A DNA stretch of 64,000 bases from Vanessa cardui (GCF_905220365.1 NC_061143.1:1302001-1366000); one strand, 5' to 3'. Shown: positions 56,801 to 63,226, numbered from the stretch's first letter. Translations and numbers: made by a program. The notes: generated by a model not told the origin, from the letters alone.

Positions 56801-59611
56801 GGTCGGACCGAAGCACGTGCTGACCGCTGCGCATTGTACGAGAGATTCCAAACAGAGACCGTAAGTCAAATAACGTGTTCGTCAAATCACGTCAAAATCA
56901 AAATCAAAATCAAAGTATACTTTATTCAAGTGGGCTTTTACAAGCACTTTTGAATTATTTATTATTATTATTTTTTAAATTTGTTATTATTTTCTTCGTC
57001 TCGGTAAGGAATCACATACAACTATCACATATGTGTATAACCAGCTTAACCAACACAGCTTGGTAGATTGAAAATTGTATAATTTTTTATACATAATTGT
57101 ATTTCACTAACATGACTGTATTTTTAAATGTTGAAGAGTAACTACTGAATTTCAACTTGTACTTTATTCAAGTGGGCTTTTACAAGCACTTTTGAATCAT
57201 CATTTAACAATTAAGTGAAGCTACCACCGGTTCGGAAAGTAGATTCTACCGAGAAGAACCGGCAAGAAACTCAGTAGTTACTCTTTTTCAACATTTAAAA
57301 AAATACAGTCATGTTAGTTAATACAATTATTTAAATTATTTAAATTAATATATCCTGCCTGGAAGTCAACAGGTACTAATTCCACGCTTTTTTATAATAA
57401 ATATTTTTTTTAATAATAATAACACGCCTTTTTCACCAATGTATTTTTTATAAACGATTTCAAATTTTGATGTCATCTAGATTCTATGTATACTAATATT
57501 ATAAATGTGAAAGTAACTCTGTCTGTCTGTCTGTCCGTCGCTCTTTCACAACCAAACCACTAAACCGAATTTTATTTTTCAAATTTGGTATGAAGCAAAT
57601 TTGAAGGACATGGGCTACTTTTTTATCTAACACATGATAACCAAACATCTAAAGCACAAATGAAGCTAGTCTATAATATTTAACAAATTATATCAAAATT
57701 CAACAAAATACAACACTGATCAGTTGAATATATCTTTATTCCCAGTTTCCCAGCCCGCCAGTTCAGTGTGCGTCTGGGTGATGTGGATCTGTCGCGTGAC
57801 GATGAACCCTCTCGGCCAGTGACGCTGCGCGTGACGGCGGTGCGGGCGCACGAACAGTTCTCGAGGGTCGGCTACTACAACGACATCGCTGTGCTTGTGC
57901 TGGGTGGTAAGTTGACGCAACAGCTTAGCTTAGCAAACCCAACTCATATCCTATAACTAGACAAAGTGATCAGCTACAAATACCAATGGCATTTTTCAAG
58001 ATTACAATTTTTAGTCAGGCAAACACTTACCATTGGTAATAGTAACAACATCAGCCTGTAAATTCCCATTGCTGGGCCAAAGGCCTCCTCTCCCTTTGAG
58101 GAGAAGGTTTGGAACATATTCCACCACGCTGTTCCAATGCGAGTTGGTGGAATACACATGTGGCAGAATTTCTATAAAATTTGTCACATGCAACCTGCAT
58201 CACTCACCTCCTCACGATATTTTCTTTCACCGCGGAGCACGATATGAATTATAAAGACAAATTAAGCACATGAATCAGCGATGCTTGCCTGAGTTTGAAC
58301 CCGCAATCATCGTTTAAGATGCACGCGTTCTAACCACTGGGCTATCTCGACTCGTTGGTAATAGTAAGATTAGGACTAATTGATGCCTTGATCTTTTTTC
58401 TGTAAGCATTTTAATGTTCTTATTATATATTCAATTCTTTATCTCCATTTGTCACGTAACACATACCGCTAAGATTCAGAGAATTACCAAAGAAAATTTC
58501 CATCTATAGAAGATGAAAAGAGATACATATATATGATACAGATAGAGTATGTAAAAGAGGGTAGAGTCGCTGACTATTTATTTGGATTATGTGCGTAGTG
58601 TTAATGCCTCATAGGTTTCTGGTACACATTATTTCGTTAATTATTGCAGAGAACGTTCAAAAATCGAAGTACGTGATACCCATCTGCCTGCCACGTGGTG
58701 ATCTCGCCCGCGAACAGTTCGCGCGCTCAGTGGCCACGGTGGTCGGCTGGGGCACCACGCGCTACGGCGGCTCGGAGAGCTCGCGCCAGCTGGAAGCGCG
58801 GCTGCCTGTCTGGAAGAACGAAGACTGCGACCGAGCTTACTTCCAGCCCATCACGGACACCTTCCTGTGCGCCGGCTACCCGCGGGGCGGGGTTGACGCG
58901 TGTCAGGTAATCGCGACTGTCGTTAATTATAGACTATTCTAGCTGCGCCCGATTCCCTTGTACACATTAAAATTTAACAAAAAAAATGTATAGCCTAAGT
59001 TAATCCTCATTATATCAGTTATCTATTAGTGAATTCCCGTTAAAATCGCTCCAGCCGTTCTAGAGATTAGCCGGAACAAACAGACAGACAGACAAAAATT
59101 GTAAAATATGTTATTTTGGTATAAGTACCGTGTACACGTACATATGCATTGAGTAAAAAAAGGGCTATTTTAATATTACAAACAGACACTCCCATTTTAT
59201 ATGTATAGATATTGAGTAATCTAAATTTCATGGATTCTTATCAGCTGTCAGAGCAGTTAATAGACACATATCTATATTCTTCATTCTATTCTCAAAAGGA
59301 CTAGATGGTATAATAATATACTGTATAATTGGTCAGTGACTAAATTCCTACTTGAAAATAATGGCATAATGTTTATCATTATAGATATGCAAACTCATTT
59401 CCTTGTCGTGTAATATTTATTAATATTCTACAATTAATATTTGTCTATTTTCCAGGGTGATTCTGGAGGTCCACTCATGCTTCAAGCTAATGGCCATTGG
59501 ACCCAAATCGGTGTGGTGTCCTTCGGTAACAAGTGTGGTGAACCTGGCTATCCCGGCGTCTACACCAGAGTCACGCACTACTTGAACTGGCTGCAACAGA
59601 ACCTAATATAA
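32807..59611 (+). CDS. CLIP-domain trypsin-like serine protease, seven exons
   Basis: A secreted protease zymogen of the arthropod CLIP family, whose members act in hemolymph cascades for melanisation, clotting, Toll activation or development. Exons are 32807-32858, 55401-55454, 55540-56517, 56668-56860, 57746-57906, 58650-58906 and 59456-59611: 1851 nt, 616 residues, all phases consistent. Order: signal peptide (about 1-28, core VIGILFLTS), Gln/Asn/Pro/Ser-rich region (29-115), helical-looking stretch (126-206), CLIP domain with six cysteines (222, 232, 238, 253, 263, 264), Thr/Pro/Lys linker (281-347), activation site GGR372|IVGG, protease domain to 616. Triad: His417, Asp472, Ser568. Asp562, Gly589 and Gly599 imply cleavage after Arg/Lys. 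It is thus catalytically competent, not a homolog with a lost serine. It resembles proclotting-enzyme-like proteins; the exact ortholog is not assigned. Exon 1 is the least certain part. Confidence 0.88.
32859..33989. other. start of intron 1, AT-rich
   Basis: The first kilobase of intron 1 contains no recognised repeat or exon. A pure AT character with several poly-T runs is the only visible property. Confidence 0.5.
33990..34110 (+). mobile_element. LINE 3' remnant in intron 1
   Basis: GTCGCCTGGAAGAGATCGCT and GTAGCGATAAGGTCGCC match the fragment at 4590-4635. The AATAAAG end is not seen. Confidence 0.5.
34187..34468 (+). repeat. Rep-C, full-length copy in intron 1
   Basis: Well preserved: AGGGCTTTGTGCAAGCCCG to CGCCAACCTATACCATAAAA. 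It serves as a good reference copy of the family. Confidence 0.88.
34735..34930 (-). mobile_element. Hel-F copy in intron 1
   Basis: AATGCCAGTGAAAGCCCCG, CGTTCCAGAGATTAAACGG, (GACA)n and CAGACACTCCAATTTTATTA are present; the CTAGT-side terminus has decayed. Confidence 0.72.
34931..36819. other. intron 1, no repeat or exon recognised
   Basis: AT-rich. At 36425-36520 TTTCTTTGGCTTTCTCGCC and CAACCGATCGTCATAAAATT recall Helitron-like 5' regions. The open frames at 35673 and 36426 are not supported. Confidence 0.45.
36820..37060 (+). repeat. degenerate Rep-C and a second lepidopteran repeat
   Basis: 36835-36890 matches the middle of Rep-C (TTGTTGTGTTCTGGTGAG, ACGGTGAGTGAG). From 36945, GAGCAGGAGGCTCACCTACC and CAGCAGATGCATTGCCTTTA resemble another widespread lepidopteran repeat (from memory). 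Both are old. Confidence 0.5.
37153..37450 (+). repeat. SINE-A, full-length copy in intron 1
   Basis: Complete head-to-tail copy ending GGCTGTTGTTGTAC. The flanks ATAATAAACAG (37142-37152) and ATATTAAACAG (37451-37461) form an 11-bp duplication with one mismatch. Confidence 0.92.
37620..37690 (+). mobile_element. Hel-F end fragment
   Basis: Short match to the Hel-F 5' sense end (AAAGTGTCTGTCTGTGATTT, AATAACTGCTTTTTATAACC). Confidence 0.4.
37788..38030 (-). mobile_element. LINE-D 3' end in intron 1
   Basis: AAAATCAAAATAAACTTTATTC, CTTTTACAAGCACTTTTG and CTCGGTTCGGAAATTAGATTC. The ACCACC before CGGTTCGG is deleted. Confidence 0.75.
38031..39343. other. intron 1, unassigned
   Basis: Includes 38090-38130 (GGTCACGACCCTCAGTAATG), a string I associate with a dispersed lepidopteran repeat. 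The minus-strand frame at 38575-38877 continues as GSIDIAGPIHLRF, weakly recalling retrotransposon integrase, but is unproven. Confidence 0.4.
39344..39566 (-). repeat. SINE-B, full-length copy in intron 1
   Basis: Minus-strand copy from GAGACAACATCACATACC to CGACCACGGAGGTCGTC, with the B box complement GGGAATCGAACCCGGG intact. One of the best preserved SINE-B copies. Confidence 0.87.
39567..40436. other. intron 1, unassigned
   Basis: An open plus frame (39835-40128) has no recognised similarity. No repeat was identified. Confidence 0.45.
40437..40928 (+). mobile_element. Hel-E copy split by Rep-C
   Basis: The left part 40437-40588 (GTAATATTGTAAATATGAAA to TCTGTCTGACAAATGA) and right part 40879-40928 (AATGACCAACACCTTGAAAC to AAACTAGT) form one Hel-E element with the CTAGT end. 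Confidence 0.8.
40589..40878 (-). repeat. Rep-C inserted in Hel-E, short TSD
   Basis: Complete minus-sense copy. AATGA precedes (40584-40588 region) and AATGA follows (after CCAAGTAAAC), a likely short target duplication. It is therefore younger than the Hel-E copy it interrupts. Confidence 0.85.
41083..41388 (-). repeat. SINE-A, full-length copy in intron 1
   Basis: Complete minus copy with (CAA)n tail and an 8-bp duplication TGATGTAC at 41075-41082 and 41389-41396. Confidence 0.9.
41389..42820. other. intron 1, unassigned
   Basis: Poly-A runs near 41860 and 41940. The stretch 42075-42270 has more balanced composition (GATGCGTTACAGATAATAAA, CGGACGTTACGGCTTACG) and an open frame of 71 codons with no recognised similarity. 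Confidence 0.4.
42821..43103 (-). mobile_element. LINE-D 3' end, well preserved
   Basis: TCAAATCAAATCAAAATAAA tail complement, AAGTAGGCTTTTACAAGC, CTACCACCGGTTCGGAAAG, CTGCTTGGAAGTCAACAGG and CTTGTATCGAATAATATGC. No coding portion. Confidence 0.78.
43148..43402 (+). repeat. Rep-C copy
   Basis: GGTGGTAGGGCTTTGTACAAG start, a shortened end TCTATCGTAAACCCATAACA with an A-rich tail. The last part is deleted or rearranged. Confidence 0.82.
43826..44098 (+). repeat. SINE-A lacking its 3' tail
   Basis: Head GAGATAACCCAGTGGTTAGAA through GAGGAGGCCTTTAGCCCA, then it stops abruptly into unrelated sequence. Loss of the 3' end is a later deletion, since SINEs normally truncate at the 5' side. Confidence 0.87.
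44620..44800 (-). mobile_element. Hel-E copy, diverged
   Basis: AACTAGCTGCCGCCTGCGGC terminus and AAATTTCATCAAATTTGTTC. Heavy divergence but both ends recognisable. Confidence 0.65.
44801..46167. other. intron 1, unassigned
   Basis: AT-rich and without recognised repeats. A minus-strand open frame at 45216-45470 (84 codons, CGHKDGRVSLGLKT) has balanced composition but no recognised family. Confidence 0.4.
46168..46382 (-). repeat. SINE-B, full-length copy in intron 1
   Basis: GAGACAACATCACATACATT to CTCGACCATGGAAGTCGTC. B-box complement GGGATTCGAACCCTGG present. Confidence 0.87.
46383..47183. other. intron 1, unassigned
   Basis: No repeats recognised. A short plus frame (ATG at 46902, 29 codons, MTQSSHEHSTPKQNN) is the only coding-like item and is unsupported. 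Confidence 0.4.
47184..47465 (+). repeat. SINE-C: third tRNA-derived SINE
   Basis: Head TGCCTCGTTAGACTAGCGG with B-box-like GGTTTAAATCCC, body ACCCAG...GTGCCTGAATTGGATTTGC and AATAGAGAGTGCATCTATG. This layout matches another common lepidopteran SINE by recollection. The 66-codon minus frame over it is repeat noise. Confidence 0.7.
47466..48255. other. intron 1, unassigned
   Basis: AT-rich, nothing recognised. Confidence 0.5.
48256..48487 (-). mobile_element. LINE-D 3' end in intron 1
   Basis: ATCAAAAATCAAAATAAACTT, CTACCACCGGTTCGCAAAG and CTGCCTGGAAGTCAACAGG. Confidence 0.75.
48996..49132 (-). mobile_element. LINE-D 3' end, diverged
   Basis: AATCAAATCAATTTTATTCAAG, ACCACCGTTTCGGAAAGCAG and GAAACGGTAAGAAACTCGC. 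Confidence 0.65.
49302..49390 (-). repeat. SINE-A scrap
   Basis: ACACATGTGGCAG, CAGGAAACCTGACGATATTTTC and CGAACACGAAATAGATTATG are degenerate pieces of the SINE-A body in order. Confidence 0.55.
49777..49985 (-). mobile_element. Hel-E copy in intron 1
   Basis: ACTAGTTGTTGTCCTTG terminus, GGTTGTCACGTGTTAGGCC, TTCGGTTTAGCGGTTTGG and (CAGA)n. Confidence 0.78.
50311..50620 (+). repeat. SINE-A with duplicated head motif, 10-bp TSD
   Basis: Full body with (TTTAC)n tail. The string GAGATGGCCCAGT occurs twice in tandem at the start (50325 and 50343 regions), and the B-box portion is deleted (ACCGATATATATATGTGC). Flanked by ACGGAAAACC at 50301-50310 and 50621-50630. Confidence 0.9.
50631..51135. 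other. intron 1, unassigned
   Basis: AT-rich sequence with no recognised repeat. Confidence 0.5.
51136..51294 (-). other. coding-like island of unknown origin
   Basis: A minus-strand open stretch of 52 codons ending in TAG (51136-51138), with ATG at 51244-51246 (MTVEENKMPWSGG). It contains PWSGGDLGQPLMKVVRPDW, a mixed hydrophobic/charged composition and higher GC than the surrounding intron. After the stop, another frame remains open for about 40 codons (QKVFANRIFYLFSRYQL), as if a frameshift had occurred. It may be a decayed transposon protein, a processed pseudogene or an exon of a nested gene. I do not recognise the family. Confidence 0.4.
51295..52122. other. intron 1, unassigned with SINE-A scrap
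   Basis: Mostly AT-rich. 51885-52003 is a degenerate plus-strand SINE-A remnant (GAGGAGCCTGCATGAGG, AGCAGCGTAATAGACAAT, CCTCAAGAAAGGAGGGGGC, TGCCTGTTAC). Confidence 0.5.
52123..52411 (+). repeat. SINE-A copy ending in a foldback
   Basis: Head GAGATGGCGCAGCGGTTAG through GTGTACAGGCTGTTA. Instead of continuing into a simple tail it runs into a perfect inverted copy of its own last 19 bases. Confidence 0.88.
52393..52432. repeat. 19-bp perfect inverted repeat at SINE 3' end
   Basis: Left arm 52393-52411 (GGAAGTGTACAGGCTGTTA), two-base spacer AG, right arm 52414-52432 its exact complement. It is almost a perfect palindrome. Confidence 0.95.
52433..53274. other. intron 1, unassigned
   Basis: AT-rich. 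The open frame at 52699-52917 is low in information and unsupported. Confidence 0.5.
53275..53470 (+). mobile_element. Helitron-like remnant, other family
   Basis: (CTGA)n near 53318, then AACCATTGAACGGATAGGGC, TGAAATTTGTTTG, and CGCGAGCAAAACCGCGGCG close to the end. Layout parallels Hel-E but the sequence differs. Confidence 0.5.
53740..53998 (+). mobile_element. Hel-H copy in intron 1
   Basis: TATAAGACAAAGTCGCTTAC, CACAACGGATTTTGATTCG, AGAAACACCGATTATTTTAG, and GCGAAGCCGGGATCGGTCAC near the end. Confidence 0.72.
53999..55400. other. end of intron 1
   Basis: AT-rich. 54640-54790 may hold a decayed tRNA-derived repeat (GGTCCCGAGTTCAAACTTGG). The stretch ends in a pyrimidine-rich acceptor TTATTGTTTTCAG at 55388-55400. 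Confidence 0.5.
55401..55454 (+). CDS. protease exon 2 (signal peptide end)
   Basis: Begins after TTTTCAG and ends CAGG|GTAGGT. With two bases completing a codon it reads ILFLTSQARCQYQAVHQ, the end of a signal peptide with likely cleavage near the Cys-Gln. Exon length 54 nt keeps phase with exons 1 and 3. Confidence 0.85.
55540..56517 (+). CDS. protease exon 3 (pro-region, CLIP domain, linker)
   Basis: Acceptor ATATTTCAG, donor AACG|GTAACT. Residues 36-361. The first part is rich in Gln, Asn, Pro, Ser and Tyr; the middle has amphipathic helices (SETLGAINTVGHYLIDMVNE); the six CLIP cysteines are spaced 9, 5, 14, 9 and 0 residues apart. The last part is a Thr/Pro/Lys linker (RPTQKPTTTKKPS). 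Two NxT/S glycosylation motifs (NET, NVT) are seen. The frame runs on past the donor to a stop at 56601-56603. Confidence 0.92.
56668..56860 (+). CDS. protease exon 4 (activation site and His)
   Basis: Encodes CGQREDEGGR|IVGGTEAKPG, the activation cleavage, and LTAAHC with the catalytic His417. Acceptor AATTTCAG, donor CC|GTAAGT. Cys363 probably forms the disulfide that keeps the CLIP-linker chain attached after activation. Confidence 0.95.
56893..57440 (-). mobile_element. two LINE-D 3' ends in intron 4
   Basis: A short LINE-D end (56893-56957, TCAAAATCAAAATCAAAGTA) and a longer one (57158-57415, from GTACTTTATTCAAGTGGGC). Between them, 57121-57152 reads AGAGTAACTACTGAATTTC, a scrap in the opposite orientation. 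Sequence order suggests repeated or rearranged insertion. Confidence 0.75.
57488..57678 (+). mobile_element. Hel-E copy in intron 4
   Basis: TATACTAATATTATAAATGTG, (TCTG)n, CGCTCTTTCACAACCAAACC, then ACACATGATAACCAAACATC and a decayed end GAAGCTAGTC. With the LINE-D copies it fills most of the 885-base intron. Confidence 0.8.
57746..57906 (+). CDS. protease exon 5 (catalytic Asp)
   Basis: Acceptor TTATTCCCAG, residues 426-480, with RQFSVRLGDVDLSRDDEP and YYNDIAVLVL, where Asp472 is catalytic. A second AG six to eight bases downstream (TTTCCCAG) would break the frame. The donor G|GTAAGT at 57907 is preferred; a GT three bases earlier would remove only one Gly. Confidence 0.93.
58046..58354 (-). 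repeat. SINE-A in intron 5 with 13-bp TSD
   Basis: Full-length minus copy flanked by TTGGTAATAGTAA at 58033-58045 and 58355-58367, both perfect. It has an extra CACTCACCTC insertion relative to other copies. Confidence 0.93.
58650..58906 (+). CDS. protease exon 6
   Basis: Acceptor TTATTGCAG, donor CAG|GTAATC, phase 0 at the end. Residues 481-565: KSKYVIPICLP, VVGWGTTRYGG, and GGVDACQ with Asp562 at the specificity site. Composition is strikingly GC-rich, unlike exon 3. Confidence 0.95.
58975..59215 (-). mobile_element. Hel-F copy in intron 6
   Basis: ATCGCTCCAGCCGTTCTAG, AACAAACAGACAGACAGAC, TTATTTTGGTATAAGTACCG and CAGACACTCCCATTTTATAT. It gives the uninterrupted sequence of the site occupied by the SINE at 2694. 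Confidence 0.78.
59456..59611 (+). CDS. protease exon 7 (catalytic Ser, C-terminus)
   Basis: Acceptor TTTTCCAG; GDSGGPL with Ser568; then VVSFGNKCGEPGYPGVYTRV, with glycine residues that leave the specificity pocket open. Stop TAA at 59609-59611 after LQQNLI. Confidence 0.95.
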   Translation, partial: GDSGGPLMLQANGHWTQIGVVSFGNKCGEPGYPGVYTRVTHYLNWLQQNLI

Positions 59612-59778
59612 CTGGCCAGCATCACAAATTTTGTATCGATATAATCCGCAAAATACTTTGTTCCAAAAATATCAAGACTTATTACTCTCGATCTAGTCTG
59701 CTCAATTGCGATGAAGCTATTTAATTTAATTATAATATAAATTAAATATTATATGCAAAGCAAATATGTAACATGTAT

Positions 59779-60240
59779 TATTAAATCAAAAGTATAATGA
59801 GTTTTGCAGATATTATTAAAAAAAAACTAATTTAAAAACTCTAGTTGCAAGCTGTCATTTGTCAAAATATGTCATTTGACATGACACTGTCTTCAATTCA
59901 AAAAAAAAGATTTAAAAAAATATCTGCCTTGAATATAATTAAATTATAAGTTACGGTTTTTATTTGTGCCAACCAAGCACAGATTGAACACTGGCTTGAA
60001 AGAAACATTCACTAATTTTAAAATATATACCATTTTTGGGATTATATCGATTCGACTAACTACTATGCGAACGCAGCCTTAATATTTAATTTTCGAAAGA
60101 AAACTACAGCTTACTAATTTAAACATATTGGTATTGTTCCAATTTTCGTATCATGACAATCATGAAACTATTTTAAGTATTTAACTTTACATGTATTTAA
60201 ATATAATGTTACTTTTAATTATTGTTGCGAACGAAATAAA
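59779..60240 (+). terminator. candidate polyadenylation signals of the protease gene
   Basis: ATTAAA at about 59779 and AATAAA at 60235-60240 are the first plausible signals after the stop. The 3' UTR would be about 190 or 640 bases. Which is used cannot be told from sequence. Confidence 0.4.
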
Positions 60241-60295
60241 TACATTTCTTATTCATAGATAAAATTATTTCGTGTTTCATTTTCTCATGGCATGA

Positions 60296-60605
60296 ACAAC
60301 AACAACAACAACAACAACAGCCTGTAAATTCCCACTGCTGCGCTAAAGGCCTCCTCTCCCTTTGAGGAGAAGGTTTGGAACATATTCCACCTCGCTGTTC
60401 CAATGCGGGTTGGTGGAATGCACATGTGGCAGAAATTCTATGAAATTTGTCACATACAGGTTTCCTCACGATGTTTTCCTTCACCGCCGAGCACGAGATG
60501 AATTATAAACACAAATTAAGCACATGAATCAGCGGTGCTTGCCCGGGTTTGAACCCGCAATCATCGGTTAAGATGCACGCGTTCTAACCACTGGGCCATC
60601 TCTGC
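60296..60605 (-). repeat. SINE-A, full-length with 13-bp TSD
   Basis: Complete minus copy with a long (CAA)n tail. Perfect duplication TCTCATGGCATGA at 60283-60295 and 60606-60618. One of the youngest-looking copies. Confidence 0.94.
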
Positions 60606-61654
60606 TCTCATGGCATGATACTCAAAACAAAACATAGACAATGTAAATTAAAAGCTTGAACATTAACTACAAAATGACGTTTGTGTCATTATTAATGATA
60701 GAAAATTAGAAATAGTCGTTCTGATGTGTACATCGTACATCGTGATTTACTAACAAGTCATTTACAGGTCCAGACAAAAACTTGAACTCAAATTAAGCAA
60801 ATATACATAAAGTGGCTTTTTTCGATTACTAAAACCTTATGTCTCGATAATCTTTAACAAAAATATATATATAGTCAAGTCAAAAAAATATACGTAGTAA
60901 AAATATATATAAAATACATAGTCCCTAATAACTTATTTATTCGATATTCTTTCTGAGTAATCTATCACCAAAAATTGCTATTGATATCGGCAACATAAAT
61001 AACACTTTCAACTCATTTTTGCAATATAGTTTTACAATATGCCAAAGGATTATTTAACGTGTCGTAAACGTCATCCCTACTGCTGATGGTCAAAATGACA
61101 ATGCATCGACGTTGATTGAAGCTATTGTAATTAATAAATGCAACTTCACTGGACTTCATGTAAATAACGTGCACGTTCGAAATTTAAATACGCATTACGA
61201 GATTTTTTACAATTATAAAAATAAGCAATTAAATAATGTTTTTGTAACAATAACTGTAAGATTCAATTAATTAGTCCTTATACTCAATTCATCATAATCA
61301 TTTGAATAAGAGAGTTAATTGAATTGCAGATAATATAATCAGTTAGTTTTACAAATAAAGAAGTATTAAATTGTTCTTAACTAGTTTCATTATTATTCTT
61401 AGGTGTGTTTAAAGTATTTTTTCTTCTACAAAAAAAAATAATAATATTTTGCGGAGCTGGAGATCTCTTTCAAGGGGATACCTTTAACCTTATGGAAATT
61501 ATGAATCTTAAGTGAGTCCTAAAAATTCTATAGTATCAATTAAATTTAGAACGCTATTGTGTAAAGTTTACTTGAATTAAATAAACAGTATACATTTTGT
61601 GATTTTAGCATTTAGAACAAATATATTTTTTTGTAAACTTATTTTGTATCACTG
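60606..61654. other. intergenic, no gene recognised
   Basis: AT-rich intergenic sequence with no repeat or gene recognised. Confidence 0.5.
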
Positions 61655-62800
61655 ATAATTGTTTACTTCGTCATAATTAAGTTATTTCCCATTAACTTTA
61701 TAAAGTATAGAGTATTAGCAAAAATTACAATTTTACATATACGTTCAGGATAAAACAGTAAGATCATTTACAACAAAACTAAAAAGATCCAAAATTGAAC
61801 CTTGTGGAACGCCTATTCTTAGTACATTATGTGTTTATTTTAAAAAACTCCATATAGGATAGATCACAAGTATATTAAAAATCTAAAATATTGTAATTTA
61901 CTGCAAAAATGCCGTTTCAAAATGTCAATTTAAATTTTCGCACGAAAACGGATCTATATTTGGTATGACGTCACTTCTGTCTGTCACTGGCCCACTGATT
62001 GTACTTTTCCTCACTGGTTTTCATACTTGTGCGTTTTTTCTCAATCTTTGAAATACTTTTTTGTAAAAATTTAAAACGGACGGATCGAAACTCAGAATAA
62101 AAGCTTTATTCACGTATGTTTCGTGACAATGTGTTCATCTACTTCAACAAAGTTTTCAACTACATGGTTTTTAAATGAACCTTCCGGCACAATGCTGAGA
62201 TAAAAGTGGTTTCAAGCGGAAAAGAGGAATCTAGAGTCTGCCTTGACAAACCTAACTTCCATTTTAAATCGAAGAATTAATTTTCGTTTCAATGTTCACT
62301 TTTTAAAACTATAACCTCAAAGTAACAGGAGTGACGTCACTGAACGATAATCAATATTTTAAAATACGTTCCGTTTCACGTCACTTTTATTCGTAATTAT
62401 TATTAAAAAACAAAATTACACAATATAAACCTTGCGGTGGCATTTTAATAGCAAAAGATTATATTTGCATGTTCCTCCCTATTACGGAATTTTTCAATAC
62501 CCTGTTAAAAAAATATATTTGATTTAAATATAAGCACTAAGATCAAGAGCTTCACAATTAACACTGTACTTTTTTAGCTCATACGAAAGTGTTTCGTTCT
62601 CTGCCCTATCGAATATCTTGGAGAAATTACAGAACACGCCAGCTTTCTGTTATTTTTCCCATGCATCGTACATATTCATTCCAGAATCAGACGTTGAGCG
62701 ACCCCAAGTAATGCTGCATTGTTCAACATATTATGTTATGCTGTAAAACAGAAGATGATTTAACAGGATTTTTTCAAATACTTTGCCCAATAAGTATAAA
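61655..62800 (-). pseudogene. decayed LINE reverse transcriptase, minus strand
   Basis: The minus strand shows, in order, LGKVFEKILLNHLL (about 62790), then GVFCNFSKIFDRAENETL (about 62610-62560), then GVPQGSIL (61813-61790) and VIFANTLYFIKL (about 61720), where a functional enzyme has a FADD-type box. These are the successive motifs of a CR1/Jockey-type non-LTR reverse transcriptase. Stops, frameshifts and replacement of both catalytic Asp residues show it is dead. About 450 bases with unrelated sequence (roughly 61960-62450) lie between the motifs. Confidence 0.72.
61960..62410. other. insertion with two TGACGTCA palindromes
   Basis: TGACGTCA occurs at 61966-61973 and 62332-62339, and CACGTCAC near 62378. 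The block separates reverse-transcriptase motifs and so is probably an inserted element, but I could not define its ends. Confidence 0.4.
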
Positions 62801-62947
62801 AATATACCTATTTATCGGATAGCTTTTGTTTCCACTTTTACAAATTTGTAATACAACATTTTATTAAATCATAATTTTCGTATCCAGAAATTTCTTAAAA
62901 ATTAAAACTATATTCATGTCGTTAATAAATCTATTGATTTGTTTTTA

Positions 62948-63226
62948 TAGTACGACACAACTTAGATGTAGCATCGGCAAAATTCGTAAAACCGATCGCA
63001 TCCGAATTAAGTACGCTCAAATTATCCTATATCCGTATCCCAAATTATTAATATTTATTTCTCATGTGAATCTGATCTTTACACAAAGGTAATAACGTGT
63101 AATATCATATGACGTAATATATTCGTCGTCGAATTGGGAGATATGGAGCTATTTCTATAATATATATTAGTTGTGTAATCGGTTTTATAGAATTTGCCGA
63201 AGCTACATCTAAGTTGTGTCGTACTA
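62948..63226. mobile_element. MITE-G, 279-bp copy
   Basis: Termini TAGTACGACACAACTTAGAT (left) and its complement ending GTCGTACTA (right), TA on both sides (62946-62947 and 63227-63228). It closely matches the 27596 copy with an internal deletion. Confidence 0.87.

Noticed and set aside
56664..56885. Minus-strand frames opposite exons 3 to 6 (for example 55952-56281 and 56664-56885)
   Set aside because: They are shadows of the protease exons on the other strand.
57746..57753. Second acceptor (TTTCCCAG) for exon 5
   Set aside because: Its use would shift the frame and destroy the RQFSVRLGD motif.
58695..58910. Plus-strand frame rich in Arg/Ala/Ser overlapping exon 6
   Set aside because: An out-of-frame reading of GC-rich exon 6; the correct frame has clear protease motifs and matching splice phases.
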